Assembly (NCBI GenBank): GCA_910579615.1
Contig: CAJTUA010000011.1
Location: 62,001 to 126,000 of the forward strand
Origin: an uncultured Lachnospiraceae bacterium
GTDB taxonomy: Bacteria > Bacillota > Clostridia > Lachnospirales > Lachnospiraceae
DNA: 64,000 bases
Reading direction: 5' to 3'
The notes under the pieces: generated by a model
What the model saw: only the letters and a program-made list of their open reading frames with translations
Told to the model about the DNA's origin: nothing
Database searches by the model: none
Shown: piece by piece, positions 7,642-16,573 of the stretch
Layout: every line of letters starts with the position of its first letter
How positions within the stretch are numbered: position 1 is the stretch's first letter
Made by a program: the position numbers and the translations under genes

Positions 7642-10122
7642 TTATTGCTCTTGTTTCCCGGCAGCAATCACTGACACAAGATAAAAATCCTTCGCCGTTC
7701 CTTCCGTGATGCGGATTTCCACGGTGTGCGGCACGGATGCGTCCAGCCCGTCCGCAATATTGTGCAGATAGAGCCAGTTGCCCCAACCGTCCGGATAATT
7801 GCCATCGAGCGCGACCGCGCCTTCCTCATTCCCATCGATCACCGCAACCGCGAGCGGCGCGCCAAGGCTGTTTGTCTTGCGGTACTGCAGCGAAATGCGG
7901 CTGCCGTAAATATTCTCAAACACAATGGTATCCCCGGTATTTTTCGCCGTATAACCATTCTTAAAAATGTCCGTGATACCGTTCTGCTTTGCCTCATCCT
8001 TCACAAAACCATTCAGCACCGGCTGTGCACTGCGGCTGTCATAGCGCTTTGATGTGACGCTGAGCAATTCCTGCTGTGGCTGCGGCCGCGTGGCAGGCGC
8101 GTCACTGGTGTAAATCCCATCCTTTACTTTTGTCAGGAAATAAGTTACAATCTCCGCGCCGTAAGCATGCCCTTTGTCGTTTGGATGGAGCATGTCAGCA
8201 GAAACATCCTCTGCCTTCAGATTCCCGAATGTGATTTCCTTGTAGATGCTCTCCTTCATGCTGACCGCCGGGATGCCGTAAGCCTTCGCAATCTCATTGT
8301 GAACGCCCTGTGCATTGATACCGTTGTTATATTGCACCATGTTCAAAACCATGACAGCGACATCCTCCCCGCCCTTATCCAAAATCAGGTTTATCAGGCT
8401 TTCATATGTCTCGCTGTAAAATCCGGAACCTTCATCGTTGACGGAAAACTCCACAATAATAAAATCCGGCTCATAGGCAAGCAAATCATCCTCCGCACGC
8501 GCGCACGCAAATTGAGATGTCGTCGCGCCAATCCCCGCGTTGACATAATTGAACTTCGCCTGCGGATAGGTCTCACACCACCAGTCATACACAAGCTTTG
8601 CATAGCATTTATTCGCGCTCGACGCGCCGGAGCCCTGCGTGATGGAGCCGCCGATAAATCCTACCGTCAGCTCCTCACCTGCCGCCGCGCGCTCCATCAG
8701 CTTCTGGATACGGTAGGTATTGCCGACATTGACCACCGCACGCTCCTGGTAGGCGATATCCTCCTCATTTAAGCGCTCCTGCCCATGGATGGTTCCGGTT
8801 GTGCCAAAGGCGAGGATATGGAAATCCTTATTTACGCTGTCCTCCGCGATACGGATTTCAATCTCATGCTCCCCTTCCGTGACTTCATTTAATACAATCG
8901 CAGTCTGCGGATTATTCCACCCGGACGGTGAATTGGCATTGACCTTCGCGCTCAGCTTCCCATCCACATAGACCTCCGCGGTGCCCAAATTCGCGCTGTT
9001 CGCTTCCTTGTAAAGCAATATAAGGTTCTTTCCGGTCATTGTAAATTTCAGGCCATCCCCTGCCTCTTTGCCCCAAAGCCAGTTGCTCTGGAAATGGGTA
9101 ATGTTCGAATTTGACTCGATAAAACCGCCAGGCTGCGGCAGATAAAGATTCTTCGTATTATAAAAATTCATGCCCGAATACGCATCGCCAAGCTTTTTGC
9201 AGGCTGTATAGTCCATCTCTGCGTCCAACGTCTGCTTCTGCATGATATCCGCAAACAAATACTGGATAAACTCTGAGATATAGGTATGCCCCTGGTTCGT
9301 CGGATGTGCCTCGTCCTGCGCGTAATCCGCCCAGGCAATCGTGCCTGCTAAAAGCTCCTCCGAGAGCGCCGCATCCACCGATATCATCGGCAGCTCATAC
9401 GCCTCCCCGACCGACGACATGTGCTCCTCGCAGGTATAGCCGTTCTCAAGCACCGTAAAAACCAGCACGACCGCCGGTGCGGTTTCGGAATTGACAATGC
9501 GGGAGACAAGGCTCTCATACATCATCTTGCTCGTTGTATCATTTGCATCGTTGACCGCAAATTCAACAAATACCAAATCCGGCGCTTCGTCCAGAACATC
9601 CGCCTGAACGCGCAGAAGCCCTATCGTCGAGGATGTACCGGAAAGCCCTGCATTGACATGGCGGATATTGTCATTGCCGAAGGTTTTCTTCAGCCATGCG
9701 GTCGTCTTATATGCGTAATTCTGCTTGGAATTTACAAGATAGCCCTCCGTGATGGAGCCGCCAAGATAGGCAACCGTGACCTCCTCCCCGCCCTGCATCC
9801 GCAAAAACACCTGCTGCAGCCGTCTTGTGTTCCCCGCAGAGCGCGCCGCGCGCCGCGCCATGGTTGATGCGTTATCACAGGTTTCCTTCGCTGCCGCGAG
9901 GACATCCGCGGAAAGTGAGAATGCCTCCCCCGCCGTATCCGGCTCTTTGCCATCCTCCTCTGGCAAATCACTGCCCGGCTCACTGCCGTTCTCCTGTACA
10001 AGCGCCTGCGTCGGCTCTAACGTCGGTTCTGTCTCCCCTTCGTTTTTCTTTCCCCCACAGGCGGTAAGCATCAGCGCTGCCGCCAGCACAAACCCAAACC
10101 GCCCTGCCAATCTTTTTTTCAT
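7642..10122 (-). CDS. Surface lipoprotein with two SGNH/GDSL esterase modules (CE17-like second half)
   Basis: An 826-residue lipoprotein with lipobox MLTAC and an acidic Pro/Thr linker. Module 1 has GGSITEGY (Ser nucleophile), FVEFAVNDAND and DEAHPTNQGH, then a beta-sandwich of about 120 residues. Module 2 repeats the plan with GGSITQGSG, IVEFSVND and MLHPNDKGH and ends in a second beta-sandwich (NGITDIFKNGY, GNWLYLHNI). Module 2 plus its sandwich closely resembles the intracellular CE17-like protein at 19146. By family knowledge it should remove acetyl groups from mannan or mannooligosaccharides, here outside the cell. The start at 10122 has an AAAGGGG ribosome site; in-frame codons upstream to 10179 lie at or near the RNA start. 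Confidence 0.85.
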   Translation of the reverse strand: MKKRLAGRFGFVLAAALMLTACGGKKNEGETEPTLEPTQALVQENGSEPGSDLPEEDGKEPDTAGEAFSLSADVLAAAKETCDNASTMARRAARSAGNTRRLQQVFLRMQGGEEVTVAYLGGSITEGYLVNSKQNYAYKTTAWLKKTFGNDNIRHVNAGLSGTSSTIGLLRVQADVLDEAPDLVFVEFAVNDANDTTSKMMYESLVSRIVNSETAPAVVLVFTVLENGYTCEEHMSSVGEAYELPMISVDAALSEELLAGTIAWADYAQDEAHPTNQGHTYISEFIQYLFADIMQKQTLDAEMDYTACKKLGDAYSGMNFYNTKNLYLPQPGGFIESNSNITHFQSNWLWGKEAGDGLKFTMTGKNLILLYKEANSANLGTAEVYVDGKLSAKVNANSPSGWNNPQTAIVLNEVTEGEHEIEIRIAEDSVNKDFHILAFGTTGTIHGQERLNEEDIAYQERAVVNVGNTYRIQKLMERAAAGEELTVGFIGGSITQGSGASSANKCYAKLVYDWWCETYPQAKFNYVNAGIGATTSQFACARAEDDLLAYEPDFIIVEFSVNDEGSGFYSETYESLINLILDKGGEDVAVMVLNMVQYNNGINAQGVHNEIAKAYGIPAVSMKESIYKEITFGNLKAEDVSADMLHPNDKGHAYGAEIVTYFLTKVKDGIYTSDAPATRPQPQQELLSVTSKRYDSRSAQPVLNGFVKDEAKQNGITDIFKNGYTAKNTGDTIVFENIYGSRISLQYRKTNSLGAPLAVAVIDGNEEGAVALDGNYPDGWGNWLYLHNIADGLDASVPHTVEIRITEGTAKDFYLVSVIAAGKQEQ

Positions 10123-10184
10123 TTTTGTACCCCTTTCCTGTCGGCTGCAGCCCTCCCTGCGACCGCACTGTTTTTTCATAAAGA

Positions 10185-10213
10185 ATTATATACCAGAACT
10201 GCCTGAATTGCAA
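10185..10213 (-). promoter_or_regulatory. Sigma-A promoter of the double-SGNH lipoprotein gene
   Basis: TTGCAA (10208-10213), a 17-bp spacer and a perfect TATAAT (10185-10190), read on the minus strand. The expected RNA start is near 10178, leaving a 5' UTR of about 55 nt. The gene is therefore transcribed separately from the XRE regulator upstream. Confidence 0.75.
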
Positions 10214-10236
10214 GAAAAGGGTTTTTCCTTCCCTTT

Positions 10237-10605
10237 TCACGTTTTTTCATGCATTTTTTTATCATACTCTTTCAAAATCTTTTTGGCGCTGCGAAAGACT
10301 TCCTCCAACATCAGCATCTGCACTTCCGTGCAGTCCAAAAGCTGGGACTCGATTTCCCTTATAACCATCCCGCGCACCTTCCCTTGCGTGTTTACCTGTT
10401 CAAACAGCAGCACATCCGGCATCACGCCCAGTGCATTTGCCAGGTGAATCAATACCGGCAGGCTGAATTTTGTTTTCCCGTTTTCAATGTTGCTCATATG
10501 CGGAACCGAGACATCAATTATTTCCGCAAGCTGTTCCTGCGACATTTTGTGCTCCTTGCGAAGCTGCTTTATTCTTTTTCCGATTGCTACGTAATCAATT
10601 TCCAT
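10237..10605 (-). CDS. XRE/Cro-family transcriptional regulator
   Basis: A 122-residue protein. Residues 8-62 form an XRE helix-turn-helix (IGKRIKQLRKEHKMSQEQLAEIIDV), with recognition-helix region SVPHMSNIENGKTKFSLPVLIHLANAL. A C-terminal helix of about 50 residues (EVQMLMLEEVFRSAKKIL) could dimerise. The start at 10605 has GGAGGG 7 nt upstream. It lies between the phosphohexomutase terminator and the double-esterase promoter, so it is probably monocistronic. The target is unknown; the adjacent esterase promoter is one candidate by position only. Confidence 0.88.
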   Translation of the reverse strand: MEIDYVAIGKRIKQLRKEHKMSQEQLAEIIDVSVPHMSNIENGKTKFSLPVLIHLANALGVMPDVLLFEQVNTQGKVRGMVIREIESQLLDCTEVQMLMLEEVFRSAKKILKEYDKKMHEKT

Positions 10606-10747
10606 GAAATCCCTCCGACAATAATTTTATTGGATATTCGACTTTAGCAAAATAAACCAACACCTTACTTTCGAGGATTTTTCTTAAACTATATCAAAAA
10701 ATTATAAAGTAAAGCAAAATATATGCGGCACATTTTTAAAGGCAAGC

Positions 10748-10792
10748 AAAAAAGGCATTTGCCCGCAGAGATTTTCTGCCGGCAAATGCCTT
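10748..10792 (-). terminator. Rho-independent terminator of the phosphohexomutase gene
   Basis: AAGGCATTTGCC (10752-10763) pairs with GGCAAATGCCTT (10781-10792). On the minus strand the stem is followed by a run of six or more T before GCTTGCC. It lies about 30 nt after the mutase stop codon. Confidence 0.85.
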
Positions 10793-10823
10793 CCTCATAT
10801 CAAAGCTGTTTTTCATTGTTTTG

Positions 10824-12548
10824 CTATTTCGCAAGCTCCATCAACGCATCGGTCAGCTTCTGGTTCTTCGCCTCCGCGTCCTCAAAGCTCTCGCCCTTGA
10901 CACCGATGTAGAATTTAATCTTCGGCTCCGTCCCGGACGGCCTTACACAAACCCAGCCGTCGTTGTCGAGGTCAAAATACAATACATTCGACTTCGGAAG
11001 CCCCGTTTTTGACACTTCGCCGCTCGCAAGATTCTTCACGGTATCCGCCTTGTAATCACGGAAGGCGGTAACGGTGTAGTCCCCAAGCTTCTTCGGCGGG
11101 TTGTTGCGGATGGACTCCATCATATCCTTAATCTTCTGGGCACCCTCAACGCCCTTTAAGGTCAGGGTCTGCAAGCTCTCCTTAAAGAAGCCGTACTTGT
11201 CATAAATCTTAAGCATCTGGTCCCAGAGCGTAAGCCCCTGCTTCTTGTAATATGCCGCCGCCTCGCAGAGCATCATTACTGCCACAACGGCATCCTTATC
11301 CCTCGCGTGCGTGCCAATCAGGCAGCCGTAGCTCTCCTCGAAACCAAACTCGTAGGTTCCGTGCCCGCTCTGCTCAAAGAGCTTAATCTGCTCGCCGATA
11401 TACTTAAAGCCCGTCAATACTTCAATCAGCTTGATTCCGTACTCCTGCGCTACCTTATCCGCCATATTCGTGGAAACAATCGTCTTGACAAGCACGCCGT
11501 CCTTTGCGATTGTACCAAGCTCCTTCTTCTGGCTTAGCAGATATTCACAGATTAACATACCGGACATATTTCCGGTGAAGCTGTGGTACTCGCCGGTCTT
11601 GGAATCCTTCGCGTAAACGCCGAGACGGTCCGCGTCCGGGTCGGTCGCAAGCACAAGCTCCGCGCCCTTCTCCTGCGCGAGCTTAAGCGCGAGCGCAAAC
11701 GCCTTCGGGTCCTCCGGGTTCGGGTACGGAACGGTCGGGAAATTGCCGTCCGGTTTCTCCTGCTCCGGAACAACATAAACCTTCTCAAAGCCAAGCTCCG
11801 CAAGCACACGGCGCACCGGCAGATTGCCCGTGCCGTGCAGCGGGGTATAGACAATGCCAAGGTCTTTGCCCATCTCCTTTACGATATCCGGGTGGATGAC
11901 AAGCTTCTTTAAGGTCTCAATGTACGGGTCGTCAATGTCCTTCCCGATGACATGGTAAAGGCCTTTTGCCTCCGCTTCCTGCCTGCTCATCGTCTTTACG
12001 GTATTAAAATCGGTCACATTGTTTACTTCCGTGATAATCAGCTCATCCTTCGGGTAAGTAATCTGCGCGCCGTCCTCCCAGTAAACCTTGTAACCGTTGT
12101 ATTCCGCCGGATTATGGCTCGCGGTAATCACCACACCTGCAATGCAGCCAAGCTCACGCAGCGCATAGGAAAGCATCGGGGTCGGGCGCAGCGACTCAAA
12201 ACGGTATGCCTTGATACCGTTCGCGCACATACAAAGTGCTACCTCCTCCGAAAACTCGATGGACATATTGCGGGAATCGTAAGCGATGGCAATCCCCTTG
12301 TCCTGTCCGCCTTCCTTGATGATGAAGTTCGCCAAACCCTGCGTCGCCTTGCGCACGGTATAAAGGTTCATGCGGTTCGTGCCTGCGCCAATCACACCGC
12401 GCAAGCCCCCCGTACCAAACTCCAAATCGCGGTAAAAACGGTCCTCAATCTCCGCGTCATTGCCCTCAAGCGCCTTTAATTCCGCCCTTGTCGCATCGTC
12501 AAAATACGGGTTTTCACACCACTGTCTGTACTTCTCCAAATAGCCCAT
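10824..12548 (-). CDS. pgcA: Alpha-D-phosphohexomutase (phosphoglucomutase/phosphomannomutase, PgcA type)
   Basis: A 574-residue enzyme interconverting hexose-1- and hexose-6-phosphate. All four family motifs are present: phosphoserine loop TASHNPAEYNGYK, metal loop DPDADRLG, sugar loop GFEESYG and phosphate-binding RPSGTEPK. Size fits the long PgcA-type enzymes (about 580) rather than the 450-residue type. In this context it could convert mannose-1-phosphate from the GH130 phosphorylases to mannose-6-phosphate, though a general glucose role is equally possible. I take the ATG at 12548 (MGYLEKYRQW); an ATG three codons upstream sits only 2 nt from AAGGA. The terminator is at 10748-10792. Confidence 0.93.
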   Translation of the reverse strand: MGYLEKYRQWCENPYFDDATRAELKALEGNDAEIEDRFYRDLEFGTGGLRGVIGAGTNRMNLYTVRKATQGLANFIIKEGGQDKGIAIAYDSRNMSIEFSEEVALCMCANGIKAYRFESLRPTPMLSYALRELGCIAGVVITASHNPAEYNGYKVYWEDGAQITYPKDELIITEVNNVTDFNTVKTMSRQEAEAKGLYHVIGKDIDDPYIETLKKLVIHPDIVKEMGKDLGIVYTPLHGTGNLPVRRVLAELGFEKVYVVPEQEKPDGNFPTVPYPNPEDPKAFALALKLAQEKGAELVLATDPDADRLGVYAKDSKTGEYHSFTGNMSGMLICEYLLSQKKELGTIAKDGVLVKTIVSTNMADKVAQEYGIKLIEVLTGFKYIGEQIKLFEQSGHGTYEFGFEESYGCLIGTHARDKDAVVAVMMLCEAAAYYKKQGLTLWDQMLKIYDKYGFFKESLQTLTLKGVEGAQKIKDMMESIRNNPPKKLGDYTVTAFRDYKADTVKNLASGEVSKTGLPKSNVLYFDLDNDGWVCVRPSGTEPKIKFYIGVKGESFEDAEAKNQKLTDALMELAK

Positions 12549-12734
12549 GCTTTCCATCTTCCTTTCTTATACGAATTCTGTTTTGCCCACGCCCCAAAGC
12601 GAAACTGCGAACATGAAACGCCAAAAATATATTCCTGCTTGTTGCGTGGCACCGAAACGTTACGGCAAAGCTAAGTGGCGAAACAAAAAGCATATTTATG
12701 CACTCTGTTTTCTGCTCTCTTTGCCTTCCGAATT

Positions 12735-12743
12735 ATTATACCA
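12735..12743 (-). promoter_or_regulatory. Extended -10 promoter for the phosphohexomutase gene
   Basis: TGGTATAAT on the minus strand is a perfect extended -10; no clear -35 lies 16-18 bp upstream. It implies a 5' UTR of about 180 nt for pgcA. Confidence 0.45.
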
Positions 12744-12812
12744 TGTCCTTCTGGAAAAATCCAGCTTTTTTGTCTTTTGCAACCAGATGCATTCCGCGCC
12801 CTGCTTCTTTCT

Positions 12813-13676
12813 TTACCGCAGGATATAGCAGTGGTTCTCCTGCCCTACCACAAAACCCGTGTCAAAATACAGTGCAAGGGCATTTTCATTGTCCGCGTCC
12901 ACAACCAAATCCAACGCCTGTGCGCCAAATTCCATAAATGCCTGCATTGCCAGATGGTTGAGCATCCCCCTGCCATAGCCGCGTCTTCTTGCATCCTTTC
13001 GGACTCCCACGATTTCCACCGTGGCCTTTTTCCCACCGTGCGTCTTTAAGACCCCGTAAGCCGCAAGCCCTGCCTCATCCGAAACCACAAAGACAAACCT
13101 TGATTTCCCCAGGTCGTTTAAAATATCTTTGCCGGAACAGTAAACATCCGGGAACACCGTATCGTGAAGATGTGCGAAAGCCTCCCTCTCTTCATCCTTA
13201 AGCGGATGCGGCGCCGCCGCGGTGGTTTTTGGCTGCTTCCAGTTTTCCTGCTGCAGCAGCAAAATATACTCGTTCTCCTGCCGTTGTGCCCCGGTTCGTT
13301 CCAAAAACTGGCGGCATTCTTTATTTTCTTTCGGGAAAAAGAAGGTAAGCTCCATCCCAGGTCCTAGCGTTTTTCTCATCTCATAAAGCAGGGCATCTGC
13401 AGTCTCCTGATAAGCGCTCCCGCAAAGCCCGGACATCAAAGTGCAGTCCGCGTTATGCTTCTCTTTGTCCGGGAAGCAGTTGATAAACCCGACGGGCTTT
13501 TCGCCTTCCATACAGACAAAACCGTATTCCATTGTTTTCTCAAAATCCCTGCGGATATCCTCCCCCCGCGAGCAGCAAAAGGAGGATGCGGTTTCCCGGC
13601 AGGCGTTGAGGTTTTGTGCCAGCAGAGCCGTTCCGGGAATGTTTTCGGGTGTAAAAGGGCAAATGGTATAGTTCAT
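12813..13676 (-). CDS. GNAT-family N-acetyltransferase
   Basis: A 287-residue protein. The C-terminal GNAT fold carries the acetyl-CoA loop RKDARRRGYGRGMLNHL, followed by ALDLVVDADNENALALYFDTGF, the usual end of the domain. The N-terminal half (about residues 1-150) looks like a degenerate second GNAT domain (YICPF-type start, GEKPVGFINCFPD). The start at 13676 is preferred because AAGGA lies 10 nt upstream; an ATG six codons earlier also exists. It begins 26 nt after the PstS-like gene stops, so the two are probably co-transcribed. Acceptor substrate unknown. Confidence 0.85.
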   Translation of the reverse strand: MNYTICPFTPENIPGTALLAQNLNACRETASSFCCSRGEDIRRDFEKTMEYGFVCMEGEKPVGFINCFPDKEKHNADCTLMSGLCGSAYQETADALLYEMRKTLGPGMELTFFFPKENKECRQFLERTGAQRQENEYILLLQQENWKQPKTTAAAPHPLKDEEREAFAHLHDTVFPDVYCSGKDILNDLGKSRFVFVVSDEAGLAAYGVLKTHGGKKATVEIVGVRKDARRRGYGRGMLNHLAMQAFMEFGAQALDLVVDADNENALALYFDTGFVVGQENHCYILR

Positions 13677-13702
13677 CTTTTTTTCTTCCTTCATAAAATA
13701 TT

Positions 13703-16420
13703 CTATTCCTCCATCACAATCCAGTTATAGGCTTTGATAATCTGGTTCCCATTATAATCGTACACATAGGTATAGCTCCCCGCATTTATCTGCAGATAGC
13801 CGTCATGGCAGGCAGCATCCACGCACTCCCCCGGCACCGGTGTGGTAAAGCGCAGCATCCCGCCGATGATAACTCCGTAAGTATAAAACTTGCGTTTCCT
13901 CCCTCCGGTCAGGGTCTGCTCCCCGCCATTGTCCTTCGTAACAAGCCAAACATTCTCATGTACATATTGATTTGTTTTCCAGCTTCCGATTTGGGCAAGG
14001 CTTAACTTCTCTGCTTCAAAGACCTCTATCCGGCTTTTCTTGTAAATAACAAGCTGTTCCTGTCTTTCTCCATCCTGCGCATATCTGCTTCCCTTCATCG
14101 CAACAACATATGGTTCCAAGCATTCCATGCTGGTATATTTTACCTTGGATGACTCGTACTGATAAGCACTGCAAAAATCATCCTCCGGCACTACCATCTC
14201 TACCAAATAGCCCTGTTCCATATTTTTCACCACGATATAGCTTCCATCCTCGCACATCCTGATATCATCCGGCTCTTCTTCAAATGTGATTGCTTTAAGA
14301 GGCTCACCATTCGCCAGGAAATATTTCTTTCCATCCTTCATCTGTGCCACGTAGCATCCCTCGCCCGCCTTTTGGGCATCAAGGATGGTCAATCGATTTT
14401 CCCCTTCCTTGATGTAGGCATTGCGCGCTGTGTCCACATACCAGGTCTGCCCGGCATAGGTTACTTTGTACAGCCACCGCGCCCCGGTCTGCGTTTCCCA
14501 GTCAAGATTCCCTGTTTCAATGGTACATTCCGTATCGGCTCCATTTCCAAATACTTCCAGGAAAAGTTCCTGTGTCAGCAGCGGCTCCCCTTCACGCGAC
14601 AATATACATCCATTTTCGCCCCATACATACGCCACGCCGTCCACGCGCTCCCGTTCTGGCGGCATGTCTTCTTCTAAATCATAGATAATCGTTTTCAGGT
14701 GGAAATCAAGGTCATATATCTTTTGGATTCCCCCAATATTGTTATCCAGGTAACCGCCCCAATAACTCGCACAATAGCAGTCCCCCTCCCGGTAGAGCAT
14801 TACCTCGTCCTCCAAATATGGAACCCAATCAAGCAGCACATTCCCAAAACGGTCAATCACTTTCGCACCGGATGAGTCATACGCCTTAAAATATCCCTTT
14901 TTGCCATCCAGTACCACGATTTCCCCCGGGTCAATCCCGCTAAAATCAACAAATTCACCTTCCTCAAGGTCGTATATATACAAGGTATCCTCGCCGCCTG
15001 CTTCCTCCCCCTGCGCCTTCCAGCGTCGAATGGCGATATAGCGCGCATCCGTTACCCCTGCTTCGATACATCTCGCCATCTTAAAGGATGCGGTACAATC
15101 CCAGTTCTCATCATAAATCCAGATATCCCCGTATAAGTTGGTTGTCGGTGCGGGCTCTTTCTGTACAAATATAAAATGCTGCCCTGGCTCCAGATTTTTT
15201 GCCGGGGTCACCTGCGGCTCCCCCTCCTGGTTTGCTTCTTTTTCCACAATCTGCGCGCCCTCCGGCATCATTACCGGCACATAGCCAAGGTCAAGCACCA
15301 TCTGCTGCCCGTCCTGCCCGGTCAGCCAGTCAAAAAGGCGGCGCGCATCCGAATCCTCCGGCTCGTCCGGGCGGATGACAGCATAGAATGCGTTCACGAA
15401 CGGATAACTCCCGTCATAAATACTCTGCGTGGACGGCATAACCCCATCCACCCCCATAAAACGCAGCTCCGGCAGGGAATACATAAAATTTGCGTAATAA
15501 AATACCGAATAGCCGAGCGTATTTGCATCGCCGCTGTAGGCGGTCATCCCTTCGAGAATATCCGCCATCGTGGAATAGCGGAAAACATTGTCCCCATCCT
15601 CCATCGCCACATCGCCCATCACAAGCTTCTGCATCAGGGTCTGGCTGCCGGAGCCTTCCGGGCGTTGGAATGCCAACAGGCTTATATTGCTTCCGCCGAC
15701 ATCCCTCCAATTCTTTATTTTCCCGGAATAAATATCCACCAACTGCTTTTTTGTCAAGGACTGCACCGGGTTGCCCTCATTCGCCATAAACACAAGCGCG
15801 TCCAAACCAACCGGCTTAATCAGCAGTTCTTCGCTTTTCATCCGCTCAATGATTTCCTGCGGCGGTTCATAGACAATCAGCAAATCCGCCTCGCCGTTGT
15901 AAAGCCTGTAGTAAGAATTCGTTGTTTTGGTATGTACGATTGCTTTTTCCGCCTCCGCCGCATCCTCCCCTGTCGCATAACAGTAAAGCGCCTGGGAGAG
16001 CGGCAGGGTTGCCGTCGAGCCGTCCACGACCGGGTAATCCTTCGGCGCGATGCTATCCGCAATATCCGCAACCGCCTTCTGCGGCAGCGGGGTCACAATC
16101 GGGAAATCTGCCACAATATCCGCCCCTTGTCCCCCGTCTTCTGTCGGTGATGTGCCTTCTGCTTCCTGCGACTCCCCTGCCTGCGCCAAATCCCCCGTCT
16201 GGGATGTTCCACCATTGCTTGCCCCCTGCCCCTCTTCCGATTCATCCAGTGCATCCACCGTTGGTGTAATCCCTGAAGGATACGGGGTCGATGTCAAAGT
16301 TTTCTCTTCCCCTTCTTCCTTCCCACAGCCGGTGCCGACAAGCGCCACAAGCACCATGGCGGAAAGTAAGTACCTCAAGCCCCTTTTCCCTTTTGTTTTT
16401 TTCTCTTTTCCTGCTTTCAT
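13703..16420 (-). CDS. Lipoprotein: PstS-like binding domain fused to a WG/propeller-like C-terminus
   Basis: A 905-residue lipoprotein: basic N-terminus, hydrophobic core YLLSAMVLVALV, lipobox VGTGC, then an acidic, Ser/Thr/Gly-rich linker. Residues about 105-385 resemble PstS-type phosphate-binding domains: VDGSTATLPLSQAL, LTKKQLVDIYSGKIKNWRDVGG and LLAFQRPEGSGSQTLMQKL. The remaining 500 residues are beta-rich with WG-like units such as DRFGNVLLDW and VYDYNGNQIIKAYN, suggesting a propeller. The start at 16420 is chosen because AAGGAG is 9 nt upstream and a consensus promoter at 16467-16495 would start RNA after the earlier ATGs. Ligand unknown; no pst permease or phoU genes are near. Confidence 0.75.
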   Translation of the reverse strand: MKAGKEKKTKGKRGLRYLLSAMVLVALVGTGCGKEEGEEKTLTSTPYPSGITPTVDALDESEEGQGASNGGTSQTGDLAQAGESQEAEGTSPTEDGGQGADIVADFPIVTPLPQKAVADIADSIAPKDYPVVDGSTATLPLSQALYCYATGEDAAEAEKAIVHTKTTNSYYRLYNGEADLLIVYEPPQEIIERMKSEELLIKPVGLDALVFMANEGNPVQSLTKKQLVDIYSGKIKNWRDVGGSNISLLAFQRPEGSGSQTLMQKLVMGDVAMEDGDNVFRYSTMADILEGMTAYSGDANTLGYSVFYYANFMYSLPELRFMGVDGVMPSTQSIYDGSYPFVNAFYAVIRPDEPEDSDARRLFDWLTGQDGQQMVLDLGYVPVMMPEGAQIVEKEANQEGEPQVTPAKNLEPGQHFIFVQKEPAPTTNLYGDIWIYDENWDCTASFKMARCIEAGVTDARYIAIRRWKAQGEEAGGEDTLYIYDLEEGEFVDFSGIDPGEIVVLDGKKGYFKAYDSSGAKVIDRFGNVLLDWVPYLEDEVMLYREGDCYCASYWGGYLDNNIGGIQKIYDLDFHLKTIIYDLEEDMPPERERVDGVAYVWGENGCILSREGEPLLTQELFLEVFGNGADTECTIETGNLDWETQTGARWLYKVTYAGQTWYVDTARNAYIKEGENRLTILDAQKAGEGCYVAQMKDGKKYFLANGEPLKAITFEEEPDDIRMCEDGSYIVVKNMEQGYLVEMVVPEDDFCSAYQYESSKVKYTSMECLEPYVVAMKGSRYAQDGERQEQLVIYKKSRIEVFEAEKLSLAQIGSWKTNQYVHENVWLVTKDNGGEQTLTGGRKRKFYTYGVIIGGMLRFTTPVPGECVDAACHDGYLQINAGSYTYVYDYNGNQIIKAYNWIVMEE

Positions 16421-16466
16421 GCCCTTCCTCTCCTTCCATTTTTCCATTCCTTTTTGTTCCGACATT

Positions 16467-16495
16467 ATTATACTCCATTTTCCTTTTCTTTTCAA
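16467..16495 (-). promoter_or_regulatory. Sigma-A promoter of the PstS-like lipoprotein gene
   Basis: TTGAAA (16490-16495), 17-bp spacer, TATAAT (16467-16472) on the minus strand. It fixes the translation start at 16420 rather than at upstream ATGs and shows that this gene is transcribed separately from the GH130 operon. Confidence 0.8.
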
Positions 16496-16573
16496 CACAT
16501 AACTGCCAAATTTATCATGCCCAAAAGAAGTTGGGGGAAATCAAAAAGAAAATAATCGAAGGATTTTCCAGGG

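Noticed and set aside
10499..10515. Another copy of the ATGCGGAAC element inside the XRE gene
   Set aside because: Only the short word ATGCGGAAC matches; it lies inside coding sequence without hairpin arms.
15176..16150. 324-codon plus-strand frame
   Set aside because: It is antisense to the PstS-like lipoprotein, has no ribosome site, and its His/Arg/Ile-rich composition is that of a shadow frame. Similar long plus-strand frames opposite other minus-strand genes (36679-37602, 45763-46677, 53094-53756) were rejected for the same reason.
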